Source: Paragorgia papillata (taxonomy: Eukaryota > Cnidaria > Anthozoa > Scleralcyonacea > Coralliidae). From it: a stretch of 64,000 bases of DNA. The notes below the pieces were generated by a model, which saw only the letters and a program-made list of their open reading frames with translations, ran no database searches and was not told the DNA's origin. How positions within the stretch are numbered: position 1 is the first letter of the stretch; every line of letters begins with the position of its first letter. The position numbers and the translations under genes were made by a program. Location: the NCBI GenBank assembly GCA_035771165.1, contig JAWNZC010000301.1, forward strand, positions 143,803 to 207,802, written 5' to 3'. Shown here in pieces: positions 33,701 through 43,900 of this stretch.

Positions 33701-36700
33701 AGTCTTAATTCATTGTTTGATTTATACTATTACGTGGCATAGTACAAAGTGGAGAAACCATTTAATAGGTAAATATAATTATGTACATCAATAATACTCA
33801 CCTTGAAGGTCAGTAAGAAGCAATGCGCCACGGGAAAATTTTAAGCTCCAGTGAGCAAACGCAATACATTTTAACCCGATTTCTTCTCCTTCCCCGGCTT
33901 CCGTTGCTTTCCCCGTGTTGTTCAAAAACTTTTTGAACACCTGGCCAAAACAGTTTTGGCTCAACACACATAGCGTTTCAGTCCTGATTCTCCAACAAGA
34001 AGAAATGTTGGTAAAACACTAATGCAATAAAACAATCAGAAAATAAAAAAACTTTGTCACTCAAATATAGTAAACATAGTAAAATAATTGTGTAGATTTT
34101 CTACGTTTTTATTAGAATAATATAAGTTTTTCTGGCCTGTGGACCCAAGTTGTCTTCAAAGTTATTTTACTGTATAAAATAACCACCATTGCAAAACTTT
34201 AAAAAAACAACTTTATACAACATTAATTACCTGGGAAAGTCCTCGATGGTGCGTCCATGTTCCTTATTAAAAATTTCACAAATTTTTCCTGCTATGCATT
34301 GAGTTTGTACTTCCTGCAAAACGAGGTAAAAAATTAGTAACAGAACAACTTGAATTTAAATCTATAATAATAGTTCATGACAAAAAATGTTGGTGTTGGT
34401 GTTGTTGTTGTTGTTTTTGTTGTTTAGTTTTTTTTCGCTGTATAGCGCAAACATATATTTGTTAACATTTACCTTCTGACACAAATAAACAGCAATTTTG
34501 TCGCTTTCCTTCAACACGTTTTCTTTGAATTCTTTGACGACTAAGGGTTTACCTATCAACACGTCATTGTAACCGCTCAGCATGCGCAATTTGACATCGT
34601 AACATTTTCTCAACCCACCAATGCCAACGACAACGCCTTTCGACAAATGGCAAGTTCCGATTTCAGACCAATAACCAACTAAGTCAGAATTGTTGATAAC
34701 AAATGTAGAGACGCGATACATACTTCTAAATTAGGAAAATAGAAAAATAAAATATGAACAATTCTTGTAAAAACATCAAGTACAAAAAAAAGTTAAAAAT
34801 AAAAAATGCCAAAATACACTGGTATACGTTATGGCTGCGAATAAAGAATTAATCAAATTTCATGTTGCAAAAAAGTTTGGTGACCCCCATTTTTCTCCCA
34901 ATAGTACATTTTTTAAACTTTAAAGTAATTAATTAGCATATTAATTTTTTAAAATAAAAAATGTAAATTTTACTCAAAAAAATAAGATTTTTTTTTAGGT
35001 TTTTTAAATAATTGAATCTACATATTTTTCTAAATCTGTCTATTAATTACTCAAAGTTTAAGAAAATTATTTTAAAATACTAAAAAAGAACGATGTTAAT
35101 TTTCGGCCATTTTGAAACGTCACTGTTGCCATAGAAACAGCTGAAACACTTTACTAGTAATAGTATTTGATGCCCAGACATTTATTCAAAACACAACTTT
35201 AGTTTCAATATTTTCCGCAATATTTTTGCTTTCTTCTCACGAGAAATACAGTGTGGTAAAACTTTTTTACTTGGTTCTATCTATATTACTGCATGTATAG
35301 AGGCCATTCAACACGGACAGTTTATACAATTATAAATACTAGTATAAATATACAATATCAGCGGTCAACCTGTATGAGATTTATAAAACAACCTGAACGC
35401 GAGCATTGTATTAAAGTCTATACAGTCTAGACAAAAATATTGTGTATTACTAACCAAATATTATTATTGCAAACAACTAGTTTTTAAATTATATAAGCTG
35501 CATAACCGGTTAAGCTGAGAAAATCGAATGGAAAGTTATGTAAATCAGGATAAACTTGTACCTGATTTACATTCATTTTTTTGAATTATTATTATAAATT
35601 ATTAGTGAATTGGATAATAAACCTTTTCCATGGTTGGCTGGTAAGCACGTTTCTTCCCCCCTGGTAACTAAATTTGCCAATTTAGTGTCGTCCAATTTGC
35701 TCAGCAAAACTAAATTTAAAAAATTAAAATTAAAAATGTTGTTAAATAATGCACCTAATGCACGAGAGTAGCTGACTCACAATTTTTTTCAGTTCATGCT
35801 CAGGGCACGTTTAAACGGGTCCAACATATTGAACCAACATTATCCAACAATGTTGGATGCAACATAATTGGGTCTGTTTGAACATTGAGTTAGATAATGT
35901 TGGATGATATGGGACGATGTTGGATCATGTTTCGTTTTAGTGCAAACCTCACGGTGGTCAAAAATGTGTTTTTTTCTCCCACTTGGGTCACCAAGGTATG
36001 TAGAATATCCAGAATGAAACGAAACTACGCACGATCATAGGCAAATATAATTTTGTGGTCGTGATTTCACGCTTGTGATTGATCGTGTGACGTAACTAGT
36101 GACGTTCAAAATTTAGATTTGTTTTTAAATTGACTTTGAAATTGATTTTAAAAACTATAAAAATGTTCTTCAATTAATACGAAGTTCTCCAGCGAAAACC
36201 CTACAAAAATCCAATAAAATAAGTAAAGTTATGGCTGATTTTATAATTCAAATTTCCCCGCGAAATGCAAAGGAATGTAAACAATTTGCTATATATGGTC
36301 AAACTTTAGGGGTATTTAAACTCGGAAGCTATAAACTAAATCGGAAATAAACCAAAGTGCATCTTAGGTAAAAATAAAATTTGTAGTTTTTTGAGTTCGG
36401 GATTATGAACTTATTTATCTCTGTCGTCATGAAAACGTAATTATGACGTTAGGACATAAAATAAGTACGTAGTCCCGAACTAAACAAACTACAATTTTGT
36501 TTTTATCTATGAAACATTGTTATGTGTTTGTCTAATTCAATACGACAATAACGACAATATAATTAACTACCCTCTTGAATTGCTGACTTTTCAATTATTT
36601 TGGTACTTCGGTAATCTCCCTAAGATCAAAATGATATATGCTGAGTTATAGTATTATAAAATGCAACTTTTTTTTAATTGTTGTGACAATATCAGTTGGA

Positions 36701-39700
36701 AATACAAAAACTAGGAAAAGTTGAGCTGCACCTTGAGTCTGAAATGTTTCTGCTGCGTCACTAAACCGCTCTCCCTCTGCTTCCGTGCAATGGGAAATGC
36801 TTCCTCTACAAAAAAAAACAACAACACAATAAAACACAATATATATATATATGTATATATATATATGCATTGCAACTCATTTCTCCAAAAATGTTCGAAG
36901 ATATCAAATTGTTCATTTCTCATAATTACAATTACTATATTTACCGTCGAAGTTTTGTTTATGAGTTGATGAGCTAAAATTAAAAAAGGTATAATCACAT
37001 TGGTAATTTCAACTACACATAGAAATCAGACTAAGTATATCTTATCCAATAATTATTAACCGAACATTTCTACTTTTTACGACTTGTTCAAGACAAGAAT
37101 ACTCTAAAGAAGAAGAAAGTAAATAAGTTTGTGGAGCCGTATAACAAAGTAAAAATACCTCGTATTAACAAAGTACTTTTTTTCACGACGTAATTTAAAA
37201 CGTTATTCGTTGCTTTCATAGTTTCATTCATTCCAGCAGTCAAATATTCCCAGCCCGTTACTTTCCTTAAACATTGCATAACTGTTTTATACTAGTATAC
37301 TTGTTATTTAGCCAGTACTGTCCTAAGTTTACCAAGTAAAAAACCTACTAGGGTATTGGTAATTAGTAATTAATCCAGTAAAAAAAACCCGCCTCTAATA
37401 TTTTGTTTATCTCTAGTCGTTCACAGACAACAAAGGTTATTACAAGAAAAGAACAAAAAGCCATACGGCTAGACCGAATGTTAAACGCCTTTGACTTCCT
37501 CTATAATAACAAGTAGCTAAACCTCAGCCCCGCATGTATATCAGAAACTTATTGCGGTGTTTCATTGACCATTTCTTTACAGTCCGGAGATTTACGCATA
37601 TATTTTGTATTTGCTGCATTCAGGTGTTATTTAGTTTCTTCTTTTGCTTTAAAAATACTTCCACCAAATTCTTATTCAAGGATACATGTTCTATCAAGTA
37701 TTGTTAATTTTACTTAATTAAGTCATTTGAAGTGAATTAACATATAGGCAGTCAATCATACGTAAAATATGTGCGCTGCTTACGAGGCAAAGACGACATT
37801 TCTCCTTGCGTTGAAGAAATAACACTGTTGCTTGAGATCTCTTCCGCATCGTTTTCACCCACCTGCAAAATAACAAACATTTGAGCACGTTACTACATTC
37901 AAATAAATGTTCCAACAAAGCTAGACCGTATTTTAAATTACCACAGTGACACTGCTGCGCGATTCGGACTCCGTCACTTTTAATATTCCATAGCGCTCGG
38001 TTGATAAAATTTGGGTGAGTTGAACCATGGAGTGATCCCCATCGGGCACACCAGCCCATTTGATCCGCGGCGAAACCATTTTGATCCGCGGCGAAAACCA
38101 TAAAGTTTTACTGGTCCTTTCATTCCCAATAATCGTTTTCCTTCGCGTATAAACTCCAATTTTGTCGTCTCTTCATCCGTTATGACAGTAACAGCAGCTC
38201 CATCCGTGGTTGGCTGTTTCTGGCGGCTCATTGCAAGGGGAGTGCATGATAACTAAAAGTAGGGAAAATTATTTCTGTAAATTAATATTAAGGTTGGTGC
38301 ATCAGTATTTAAATTTAGAAAAATTAAAATCTATGTTTAGAAAAAAAGAGAGAACTACATTAAGAGGTTAACCAATCTTAATCAATGATTAATGTTTGGT
38401 TTTCTAGTAAAAATCGTGAAATAATGTTTCAAACCACAAACATGTGCTCGGAATACCACTTTAATGCACACTGAGGGACAAAAGTACAATTGCAATATTA
38501 CAGTTTGTTATTACCAGTGCGTTTAAATTATTATGATTTATTTAAAAAAATAGATTACATTCTTCCGTTGTCTGTTTAGACAGAGTGAAAAGAGAAAGTT
38601 GTTCGACAACAACGATGCGCATGAAAGGGTTAATGTAAGAATGTTTATATGACATTATTTTATAATATTACTAATCATGCTGGTTTCATTATAATTTAAG
38701 TAAAATAATTCTATTCAATTATTACAAGAATTTCAGTTACAATATTATAGTTCTAAAACGTTAAAAAAAGGACGCACGAAGAACAAAGTACCACACTTTA
38801 CTGATTATATCAATGTCGATAAATGTTTACATGAATGTATCATACAAATGCCAAATGAATGACAAAAATATCTTTGCCGTGTGAAAATTAAAATTGATTT
38901 AATAACATTTGATATTGCTACAACAGTTATTACTACACGTTAACATTATTTATGTACGTATTATGCATGCGTATGCCTACTAACCACAAAATTATTTTCT
39001 TTTTTTCCTTTTCCTTTTAACGTTCCCTCCTTTCTTTTCTTTCTGGCAGTCTTCGTATTGTTGCAAGAGGTCCTTAATTTTTCGCATTCCTTTTTCTTCT
39101 GTAAAACAAAAAAGAAACCTTGTTTGTTATACCTTCCTGTAATTGTGCAAAAGTAAAACCGTTTTAAAAAGTTGAACATGCACGAGGGAAAACTTGTTAT
39201 AGGAAAAGGGGGAGAAAACAGCCTACAAACTAAACCTTCTTTTTTTATTTTAAAGCCGATGGTAGGTGTAAAATATATTTTGGGGAACCTCCAGCCCATG
39301 GAAAAACCTAGTCTTAAAAGTTAAAGTCAAACACATATACAAGAAACCCAATGATGTATATAATTTTGTAGATGCTTTCCCACAAAAAAAACAACCTTGA
39401 AGTTGCGTTCGGAATTTTTTTTACTGGGATTCAGCCATAGTAATACAAACAAACAAACAAACGAACAAAAACAAACAAACAAACGAACAAACAAACAAAC
39501 AAACGAACAAACAACCAAACAAACAATCAAACAAACAAAAACAAAAAAAACAACAAACAAACAAACAAACAAACAAACAAACAAACAAACAAACAAACAA
39601 AAGTAATGTTCGTTTTCTACTAGGCGACTTTTTTTGTGCTAAGCGACTTTTTCTTTTGTTTTGTTTTATTGTAAATCACACGTATACTATTTTCAGACTG

Positions 39701-40184
39701 TTGTCGAGGTTATGTAGTCTTTAAGCGCAAGCTTAGTATCGACCTGGTTTAATTAATTTTAACCGAGCATTCCCCTATCGTCGAAGACCGATTAATGTAC
39801 CCGAACTAATTACGTGTTGTCTTGTAAATCTAGATACAAAATTTTTAAACTTTTAATTACAACATTACTTGGCAAAGAAGAATTGGATATATAGTACATT
39901 CGCCATATAAACTGTGAATATAGTGAAAAAAAACGTAGAACACGAAATACCACACTTTCTAATAGACCACTAAAAGGTCGAAACCATTACATCCTAATAT
40001 TATTTCAAAACCAAATATTAGCAACCGGAGCCACGTGCTTATATATAGACATATAGTTACACTTACGGGCCCTTATAATGATATTACTGATACAAGCAAA
40101 AATACACATACCTTGAACCATTTTCTTAGCTCCAGCAGCTTTATAGTATTCTTTCTGATTCCTTCTCATTATTAGGAAAATCTT
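29365..40184 (-). CDS. Alpha-kinase domain protein with Gln-rich tail, about 18 exons, several frameshifts
   Basis: Atypical Ser/Thr kinase gene on the minus strand, about 1,050 residues. Exons, 5' to 3': 40,184-40,112; 39,098-38,985; 38,252-37,942; 37,862-37,784; 37,281-37,159; 36,973-36,945; 36,803-36,732; 35,709-35,623; 34,725-34,473; 34,313-34,231; 33,989-33,802; 32,614-32,566; 32,495-32,390; 32,298-32,225; 31,989-31,881; 31,693-31,620; 31,063-30,954; 30,758-29,365. First ATG at 40,169. The alpha-kinase domain sits mid-protein; the last exon is Gln-rich. The N-terminal third is unrecognised. Phases agree at most junctions. Breaks: an extra A in an A7 run in exon 2, a shift near 38,098, unresolved phases into exons 8 and 9 (an exon may be missing), one T short in the run at 32,487-32,493, extra bases near 31,048 and 30,963, and an extra A near 30,582. 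One gene is the simplest reading; two adjacent genes cannot be excluded. Confidence 0.7.
29590..30560 (-). repeat. CAA/CAG (TTG/CTG) trinucleotide repeat tract
   Basis: Imperfect trinucleotide repeats, with the longest pure GTT runs at about 29,716-29,780 and 30,452-30,512. It lies within the terminal kinase exon and codes for polyglutamine on the minus strand. Such tracts are prone to length change and to assembly error. Confidence 0.9.
32697..33213. repeat. Cluster of nested foldbacks in kinase intron
   Basis: The first unit, 32,697-32,850, is a hairpin whose arms start AATAACATGACTT and contain GGGAAATTAGCGATTA. A second unit follows immediately, with outer ends near 'attatgatcgcc' (32,862) and 'ggcgatcatggtatta' (33,194). 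Within it CGTGCATGTTGATGAGGGAA occurs once and its complement twice. A 68-codon open frame at 32,843-33,049 runs across these arms and is not a credible gene. This looks like a foldback/MITE family inserted in itself. Confidence 0.65.
33255..33293. repeat. AT microsatellite
   Basis: A run of alternating TA/AT broken once by 'tcattt', located directly after the foldback cluster in a kinase-gene intron. Confidence 0.85.
34909..35067. repeat. Short inverted-repeat element in kinase intron
   Basis: The arms TTAAACTTTAAAGTAATTAA (near 34,911) and the complement TTAATTACTCAAAGTTTAAG (near 35,043) enclose about 110 bp of A/T-rich sequence. It is probably a small MITE between the exons at 34,725 and 35,623, within a stretch (34,726-35,622) where I find no convincing exon. 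Confidence 0.45.
35812..35948. repeat. Foldback repeat with CCAACATTAT / ATAATGTTGG motifs
   Basis: Several copies of 'tccaaca' and 'tgttgga' in both orientations around the centre CCAACAATGTTGG make an imperfect palindrome preceded by GGGCACGTTTAAACGGGTCC. Such short palindromic repeats are usually MITEs. It lies in the unresolved intron upstream of the exon at 35,709. Confidence 0.45.
36369..36506. repeat. Foldback MITE (about 138 bp)
   Basis: Left text 'aaaataaaatttgtagttttttgagttcgg' is complemented on the right by 'gaactaaacaaactacaattttgttttt', and the inner arms ATTATGAC / GTCATGAAAACGTAATTATG also pair. No target duplication or coding potential is evident. It is intronic in the kinase gene. 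Confidence 0.55.
36838..36868. repeat. AT microsatellite
   Basis: A short alternating AT tract broken by one TG. It is intronic, just upstream (in kinase-gene sense) of the exon at 36,803. Confidence 0.85.
37784..40184 (-). other. N-terminal exons of the kinase gene, unrecognised domain
   Basis: The first exon gives MRRNQKEYYKAAGAKKMVQ and joins in phase to a Lys/Glu-rich, coiled-coil-like exon (IKDLLQQYEDCQKEKKGG). Exon 38,252-37,942 contains TKLEFIREGKRLLGMKGPVK, then, in another frame, KWAGVPDGDHSMVQLTQILS. A nearly exact 21-bp tandem duplication (CGCCGCGGATCAAA repeated) sits at the frame change near 38,060-38,098. The next exon is Ser/Glu-rich (GENDAEEISSNS). The basic, charged character would suit nucleic-acid or protein binding, but I recognise no family. 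Confidence 0.5.
39445..39602. repeat. AAAC tetranucleotide microsatellite
   Basis: Imperfect (CAAA)n, with AACG and AACC variants, followed by a pure run to 39,602. It lies in the first large intron of the kinase gene (39,099-40,111), where no other feature is seen. Open frames through it are low complexity. Confidence 0.9.
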
Positions 40185-40372
40185 CTAGAAAACAACTTTG
40201 AAACGTTTCAGTACTGATGTATTCAGCGTTACGCAATCAATAAACAGCCACATGCACGAGGATAACTGCTTAAATAGGATACTATGATTGGATTAAAAAA
40301 GAAAACCCGTCAAAGATTGACAGTTTATTTTCATGAATAGAGTGATAATATTATTATTAATTAATAAATAAT

Positions 40373-40399
40373 ATTAATTAATTAATTAATTAATTAATG
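40373..40399. repeat. TTAA/ATTA microsatellite
   Basis: A run of ATTA units ending at TTAATTAATGAG, in the intron between the right TIR exon and the first internal kinase exon. It is close to the inner edge of the TIR. Confidence 0.8.
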
Positions 40400-40499
40400 A
40401 GATACTCTAATTAAATGAAAATAATACCTCTTCAAAGAGTTGATGGATACTATACAAACATCACTTAAAATTTTAAAATGTTAACTAAAATACACTTAC

Positions 40500-40645
40500 C
40501 GGTGCGTCTGTACTTACCTTTTTAGCCCTTATCAGTTCTAAAGTAGCGGGTCTGTTTTCTTTTATGTAGCTTGTAATAAAATTATTTGAAGCTAGGATGA
40601 TTTTGATTTTGATTTGTAGCAACGTTACAGTAGAATATAATCAGA
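40500..40645 (-). other. Open exon inside right TIR with tandem splice donors
   Basis: Minus-strand copy of the TIR exon. The first donor leaves 40,518 as the last exon base. The frame ending LELIRAKK joins in phase to the acceptor at 40,184, reading KIFLI and then the first ATG of the kinase gene. The shared exon suggests that each TIR acts as promoter plus first exon for the gene facing inward from it. Coding status is uncertain because no in-frame ATG lies within the exon. Confidence 0.5.
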
Positions 40646-40698
40646 TTAATATTGTTATTAGTCCTCTTGATACACCAAGAGGATTAATAACAATATTA
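40645..40698. repeat. Subterminal hairpin in right TIR
   Basis: Counterpart of the left hairpin, with arms at 40,645-40,669 and 40,676-40,698 around a short loop. The inner end carries one extra A relative to the left copy (AATATTAAATATG), which slightly shortens the perfect stem. Confidence 0.8.
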
Positions 40699-41072
40699 AA
40701 TATGTAATAAATCCACTCGATAAAATTGATTGACGATAAGCATTCAAAACTTTTCGCAGATCTCAACCGTAAATTTATTACATTTACCAGTTATTTTCAA
40801 ACGCCAGTCGCATGCATAATCCATTATTAAAAGCTAGTAATTATCAAAAGCGTCTCAGTACGCCCTGAAAAGATCGAAATCAGAGCACAGGCTTAAAGTT
40901 TTGAGTTAATTAAATTACGACTTTTGACTTGGCAAGCTTCCCAATTACCACTTTTTAAAAACCACTTTTTACAAACCAGTTTTGCAAAACAAATTTTTAA
41001 AACCACTTTCGCAAAATACTTTTTGAAAACCAGTTTTTAAAACCAGTTTTGATACACCTCTCGGCTTCCGTA

Positions 41073-41078
41073 ACGTTC
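41073..41078. repeat. Target-site duplication, right copy (ACGTTC)
   Basis: Immediately after the element end CTTCCGTA. Together with the left copy at 23,616-23,621 it restores an intact monomer when the element is removed. Confidence 0.95.
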
Positions 41079-43900
41079 AAAATGTTGAAAAACGCTTATC
41101 TCACCATTCTGAGTCGAAATTTTTTTTTGCCGAATAGGACTCCAAATGGCAAATTATCGGTGAAAATGATGTTTCTGACCAGAAACTAGCAAAACAACAC
41201 ATTTGGAATGATTCCCTCAACAACACCAATTTTAGCAGTTTTGCCACGTTCAAATGTTGAAAAACGTTTATCTCGCCAGTCTGAGTCGAAAAAAGTTTTT
41301 CTCCGAATAAAACTCCAAGTGCCAAATTATCGGTGAAAATGATGTTTCTGACCAGAAATTAGGAAAACAACACATTTGGAATGATTCCCTCAACTTTCCA
41401 ATTTTGCCACGTTCAAAATGTTGAAAAACGCTGATCTCGCCATTCTGAGTCGAAAAAAGTTTTTTTGCCGAATAGGATTCCAAATGCCAAATTATCGGTG
41501 AAAAATGATGTTTCAAACCAGAAACGAGCAAAACAACACATTTGGAATGATTCCCTCAAAATTTCAATTTTGGCAGTTTTGCCATGTTCAAATGTTGAAA
41601 AAACGCTTATCTCGCCATTCTGATCGAAAAAAGTTTTTTCCGAATAAGACTCCAAGTGCCAAATTATCGGTGAAAAATGATGTTTCTGACCAAGAAACGA
41701 GCAAAACAACACATTTGGAATGATTCCCATCAACTTTTCAATTTTGCCACCTTCAAAATGTTGAAAAACGCTGATCTGGCCATTCTGAGTCGAAAAAAGT
41801 TTTTTGCCGAATAGGACTCCAAATGCCAAATTATCGGTGAAAATGATGTTTCTGACCAGAAACTAGCAAAACAACACATTTGGAATGATTCCGTCAACTT
41901 TTGAATTTTAACATTTTTGCCACGTTCAAATGTTGAAAAACGCTTATCTCACCATTCTGAGTCGAAAAAAGTTTTTTTCCGAATAAGACTCCAAGTGCCA
42001 AATTATCGGTGAAAATGATGTTTCTGACCAGAAACTAGCAAAACAACACATTTGGAATGATTCCCTCAACTTTTCAATTTTGCCACGTTCAAAATGTTGA
42101 AAAACGCTTATCTCACCATTCTGAGTCGAAAATTTTTTTTGCCGAATAGGACTCCAAATGGCAAATTATCGGTGAAAATGATGTTTCTGAGCAGAAACTA
42201 GCAAAACAACACATTTGGAATGATTCCCTCAACTTTTCAATTTTGGCAGTTTTGCCACGTTCAAAATGTTGAAAAACGCTGATCTCGCCATTCTGAGTCG
42301 AAAAAAGTTTTTTGCCGAATAGGATTCCAAATGCCAAATTATCGGTGAAAATGATGTTTCAAACCAGAAACGAGCAAAACAACACATTTGGAATGATTCC
42401 CTCAAAATTTCAATTTTGGCAGTTTTGCCATGTTCAAATGTTGAAAAACGCTTATCTCGCCATTCTGAGTCGAAAAAAGTTTTTTTCCGAATAAGACTCC
42501 AAGTGCCAAATTATCGGTGAAAATGATGTTTCTGACCAGAAACGAGCAAAACAACACATTTGGAATGATTCCCTCAACTTTTCAATTTTGCCACCTTCAA
42601 AATGTTGAAAAACGCTGATCTGGCCATTCTGAGTCGAAAAAAGTTTTTTGCCGAATAGGACTCCAAATGCCAAATTATCGGTGAAAATGATGTTTCTGAC
42701 CAGAAACTAGGAAAACAACACGTTTGAATTGATTCCCTCAACTTTCCAATTTTGCCACGTTCAAAATGTTGAAAAAGGCTTATCTCGCCATTCTGAGTCG
42801 AAAAAAGTTTTTTTCCGAATAAGACTCCAAATGCCAAATTATCGGTGAAAATGATGTTTCGGAACAGAAACTAGCAAAACAACACATTTGGAATGATTCC
42901 GTCAACTTTTGAATTTTAACATTTTTGCCACGTTCAAATGTTGAAAAACGCTTATCTCACCATTCTGAGTCGAAAAAAGTTTTTTTCCGAATAAGACTGC
43001 AAGTGCCAAATTATCGGTGAAAATGATGTTTCTGACCAGAAACTAGCAAAACAACACATTTGGAATGATTCCCTCAACTTTTCAATTTTGCCACGTTCAA
43101 AATGTTGAAAAACGCTTATCTCACCATTCTGAGTCGAAAAATTTTTTTGCCGAATAGGACTCCAAATGGCAAATTATCGGTGAAAATGATGTTTCTGAGC
43201 AGAAACTAGCAAAACAACACATTTGGAATGATTCCCTCAACTTTTCAATTTTGGCAGTTTTGCCACGTTCAAAATGTTGAAAAACGCTGATCTGGCCATT
43301 CTGAGTCGAAAAAAGTTTTTTCCCGAATAGGACTCCAAATGCGAAATTATCGGTGAAAATGATGTTTCTGACCAGAAACTAGCAAAACAACACATTTGGA
43401 ATGATTCCCTCAACTTTTCAATTTTGGCAGTTTTGCCACGTTCAAAATGTTGAAAAACGCTTATCTCACCATTCTGAGTCGAAAAAAGTTTTTTGCCGAA
43501 TAGGACTCCAAATGCGAAATTATCGGTGAAAATGATGTTTCTGACCAGAAACTAGCAAAACAACACATTTGGAATGATTCCCTCAACTTTCCAATTTTGC
43601 AACGTTCAAAATGTTGAAAAACGCTTATCTCGCCATTCTGAGTCGAAAAAAGTTTTTTGCCGAATAGGACTCCAAATGCCAAATTATCGGTGAAAATGAT
43701 GTTTCTGACCAGAAACTAGCAAAACAACACATTTGGAATGATTCCTTCAACTTTTCAATTTTGGCAGTTTTGCCACGTTCAAAATGTTGAAAAACGCTTA
43801 TCTCACAATTCTGAGTCGAAAAAAGTTTTTTACCGAATAAGACTCCAAGTGCCAAATTATCGGTGAAAATGATGTTTCTGACCAGAAACGAGCAAAACAA
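41073..43900 (+). repeat. Satellite DNA array, right arm, clean part
   Basis: The same satellite, orientation and monomer types as the left arm. Monomer order near the junction (the 'tggcaaattatcgg' variant, then type D, then A1, then 'caaaatttcaattttggcag', then 'ccaccttc', then 'cacgtttgaattg') resembles 21.8-23.6 kb, as expected if the element split one homogenised block. A few single-base indels are already visible near 41,640-41,730. Confidence 0.95.

Larger units (their letters stand above)
32390..34725 (-). other. Alpha-kinase catalytic domain exons
   Basis: The N-lobe exon 34,725-34,473 has the glycine-rich VVVGIGGLRKCYDVKL and the Lys motif KPLVVKEF. Exon 33,989-33,802 has CIAFAHWSLKFSRGALLLTD, the alpha-kinase core that corresponds to 'AFSH.TY....G.L.V.DLQG' in eEF2K/TRPM-type kinases. 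The exon at 32,614 continues with FLTDIEVACC, at the place of the conserved 'LTDPQI'. Exon 32,495-32,390 has FIKGHKCNSYCLAM, the zinc-binding 'F..HKCN..C' end. Motif order and spacing match the family. Relative to the family consensus, TDIE stands in place of TDPQ/E. Known alpha-kinases phosphorylate Ser/Thr, often in helical segments; the substrate here is unknown. Confidence 0.85.
35623..37281 (-). other. Middle exons of the kinase gene
   Basis: Exons 37,281-37,159 (CLRKVTGWEYLTAGMNETMK), 36,973-36,945 (AHQLINKTST), 36,803-36,732 (EAFPIARKQRESGLVTQQKH) and 35,709-35,623 (LLSKLDDTKLANLVTRGEET) have good splice sites, and the first three are mutually in phase. The junctions 36,732/35,709 and 35,623/34,725 are not, so a short exon may be missed or a base miscalled. 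No family is recognised. The text is helical and polar, consistent with a linker upstream of the kinase domain. Confidence 0.5.
23622..41072. mobile_element. 17.45-kb DNA transposon with integrase and alpha-kinase genes
   Basis: The element is bounded by a 6-bp target-site duplication, begins TACGGAAGCC and ends GGCTTCCGTA, and has terminal inverted repeats of about 585 bp differing by one substitution and two single-base indels. Inside are two convergent spliced genes: an rve-type DDE integrase on the + strand (left) and an alpha-kinase/Gln-rich protein on the - strand (right). Introns hold several foldback MITEs and microsatellites. Size, 6-bp TSD and long TIRs recall Maverick/Polinton elements, but no polymerase, ATPase, protease or capsid gene is visible, and Polintons usually start AG. 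From memory, the IS3EU superfamily has 6-bp TSDs and TAY...RTA ends, which this element would satisfy. That class assignment is inference; the element boundaries are seen directly. Confidence 0.93.
40487..41072 (-). repeat. Right terminal inverted repeat (586 bp)
   Basis: Mirror copy of 23,622-24,205, about 99.5% identical over the full length. It contains the same hairpin and the same exon with tandem splice donors, read here on the minus strand toward the kinase gene. The very low divergence indicates recent insertion or recent homogenisation, since TIR ends of an old copy would drift independently. Confidence 0.95.

Noticed and set aside
39327..39606. Open frames with repeated Val/Cys/Leu/Phe or Lys/Gln/Thr/Asn
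   Set aside because: They are translations of the AAAC microsatellite.
23622..41072. Maverick/Polinton identity
   Set aside because: TSD and size fit, but no PolB, ATPase, protease or capsid exons are visible, and the termini are TAC...GTA.
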